Positions 63,633 to 64,000 of a DNA stretch of 64,000 bases are shown in pieces. Where the stretch lies: contig NC_135124.1 in assembly GCF_050908995.1 (NCBI RefSeq), positions 9,734,001-9,798,000 of the forward strand. The letters run 5' to 3'. Below the pieces are notes generated by a model. The model ran no database searches. It saw only the letters and a program-made list of their open reading frames with translations, and was not told the DNA's origin. The first letter of the stretch is position 1. Each line of letters starts with the position of its first letter. The position numbers and the translations under genes were made by a program. Source of the stretch: Andrena cerasifolii (lineage: Eukaryota; Arthropoda; Insecta; Hymenoptera; Andrenidae).

Positions 63633-63651
63633 AGACGCCGTACCGGGAGCT

Positions 63652-64000
63652 ATGTGGCTGTCGTTGATGCTGTTCGCCTTGATGGCGAGTGGTTCCGCGT
63701 GTCCCGATCTATGCGAGTGCCACCAGGGCGCCGTCGAGAGGGACTCGCCGGCCCCCGTGCATGTGAAGTGTCGCGGTCGTGCGCCGGGATTATCCGGCCT
63801 GCCGTTCAAAACGAAGAGCCTCGCGGTGGACGGCGCCGACGAGTACGAGGTGATCGGTTTCTTCGATGAACTGGAAGTGAGCGGTTCGCTGAACGATTTC
63901 GAAGTGATCAGTACGTTGCACGAGTTTGACATAAACGATACGGTTGACGAGTCGGAGGGGAACGCGACGGTGTTGCCCTACCTCGACGAACTGTCCGTGA
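63652..64000 (+). CDS. Secreted or membrane LRR protein, N-terminal part (runs off the window)
   Basis: An ATG opens 116 codons that are still open at the window edge. Residues 1-16 (MWLSLMLFALMASGSA) form a hydrophobic signal peptide with a plausible cleavage before Cys17. Cys17, Cys21, Cys23 and Cys40 follow the C-x3-C-x-C-xn-C spacing of an LRRNT cap, which covers the hydrophobic core end of extracellular leucine-rich-repeat domains. After it come three short segments of LRR strand type: FDELEVSG (about residue 72), LHEFDIND (about 89) and LDELSV at the end. They are spaced 18 and 22 residues apart, so the repeats are irregular or diverged. Possible N-glycosylation sites are N95-D-T and N104-A-T. 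The segment after the cap is rich in Asp and Glu. The start was chosen because an in-frame TGA lies at 63529-63531 with no in-frame ATG between, a signal peptide follows at once, and G is at -3. The family member was not recognised. Transmembrane and cytoplasmic parts, if any, lie beyond the window. Confidence 0.8.
   Translation, partial: MWLSLMLFALMASGSACPDLCECHQGAVERDSPAPVHVKCRGRAPGLSGLPFKTKSLAVDGADEYEVIGFFDELEVSGSLNDFEVISTLHEFDINDTVDESEGNATVLPYLDELSV

Larger units (their letters stand above)
62930..63651 (+). promoter_or_regulatory. Probable promoter and 5' leader of the LRR gene
   Basis: This stretch ends at the start codon of the secreted LRR gene and is rich in G, C and CpG, unlike most DNA further left. 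In order it holds a TCAGT/TCAGC tandem array, a GGT/GGC repeat, a G-quadruplex motif, GA-rich tracts with several GAGAG cores, and short upstream ORFs. TCAGT is the arthropod initiator consensus and GAGAG is the core bound by GAGA factor in flies, so these are plausible core-promoter parts. No TATA box is seen close to the array. The real transcription start, and whether an intron lies in the leader, cannot be settled from the sequence. Confidence 0.45.

Noticed and set aside
1..64000. Known insect microRNAs (let-7, mir-100, mir-125, bantam, mir-1, mir-9 and others looked for by seed and mature sequence)
   Set aside because: None seen by eye. A computed search would be needed to exclude diverged copies.
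1..64000. CRISPR arrays, rRNA, operons or viral genes
   Set aside because: No regularly spaced identical repeats with unique spacers, no rRNA-like conserved stretches, and no dense coding on either strand.

Overview
The window reads as nuclear DNA of an insect, probably a hymenopteran. Coding density is extremely low, AT-rich and CpG-rich stretches alternate, non-autonomous DNA transposons are scattered through it, and a Helitron-type repeat of a kind common in insects is present. There is no bacterial or viral gene organisation: no operons, Shine-Dalgarno sites or runs of long adjacent ORFs. The order-level placement is an inference from general composition. Nothing in the sequence names a species.

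Only one gene can be supported. Its first coding part starts at 63652 on the + strand and runs open off the right edge. It encodes a signal peptide, a four-cysteine N-terminal cap of the LRRNT type and the first irregular leucine-rich-repeat-like segments, so it is a secreted or membrane-anchored leucine-rich-repeat protein. The 720 bases before it look like a promoter and 5' leader: a TCAGT/TCAGC tandem array, a GGT/GGC repeat, a strong G-quadruplex motif, GA-rich tracts and two overlapping upstream ORFs.

The other 63 kb hold no exon I can recognise. Longer open frames there have no recognisable domain, signal or conserved motif and are about as long as chance allows. The structure I can read there is repeats and mobile elements: a nearly perfect 66-bp-arm hairpin (2760-2907) with a diverged partial copy nearby; a hAT-like terminus (3053-3100); a TTAA-flanked inverted-repeat element (11913-12059); an AT-rich inverted-repeat element (19296-19717); a Tc1-like TA-flanked element (21078-21492); a Helitron end-to-end copy (38824-39022); a small TA-flanked element (45102-45489); and a 3-kb TA-flanked foldback element (50040-53046).

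The foldback element is the most striking object. It has 25-bp terminal inverted repeats, a second inner pair of related termini, roughly 800-bp inverted arms built from 172-173-bp tandem units (three on the left, two on the right), and a further palindrome in the central loop. Its termini are related to those of the 0.4-kb element at 45.1 kb, so both probably depended on one transposase encoded elsewhere. The simplest overall picture is a long intergenic or regulatory region upstream of a secreted leucine-rich-repeat gene, with non-autonomous transposons inserted into it.
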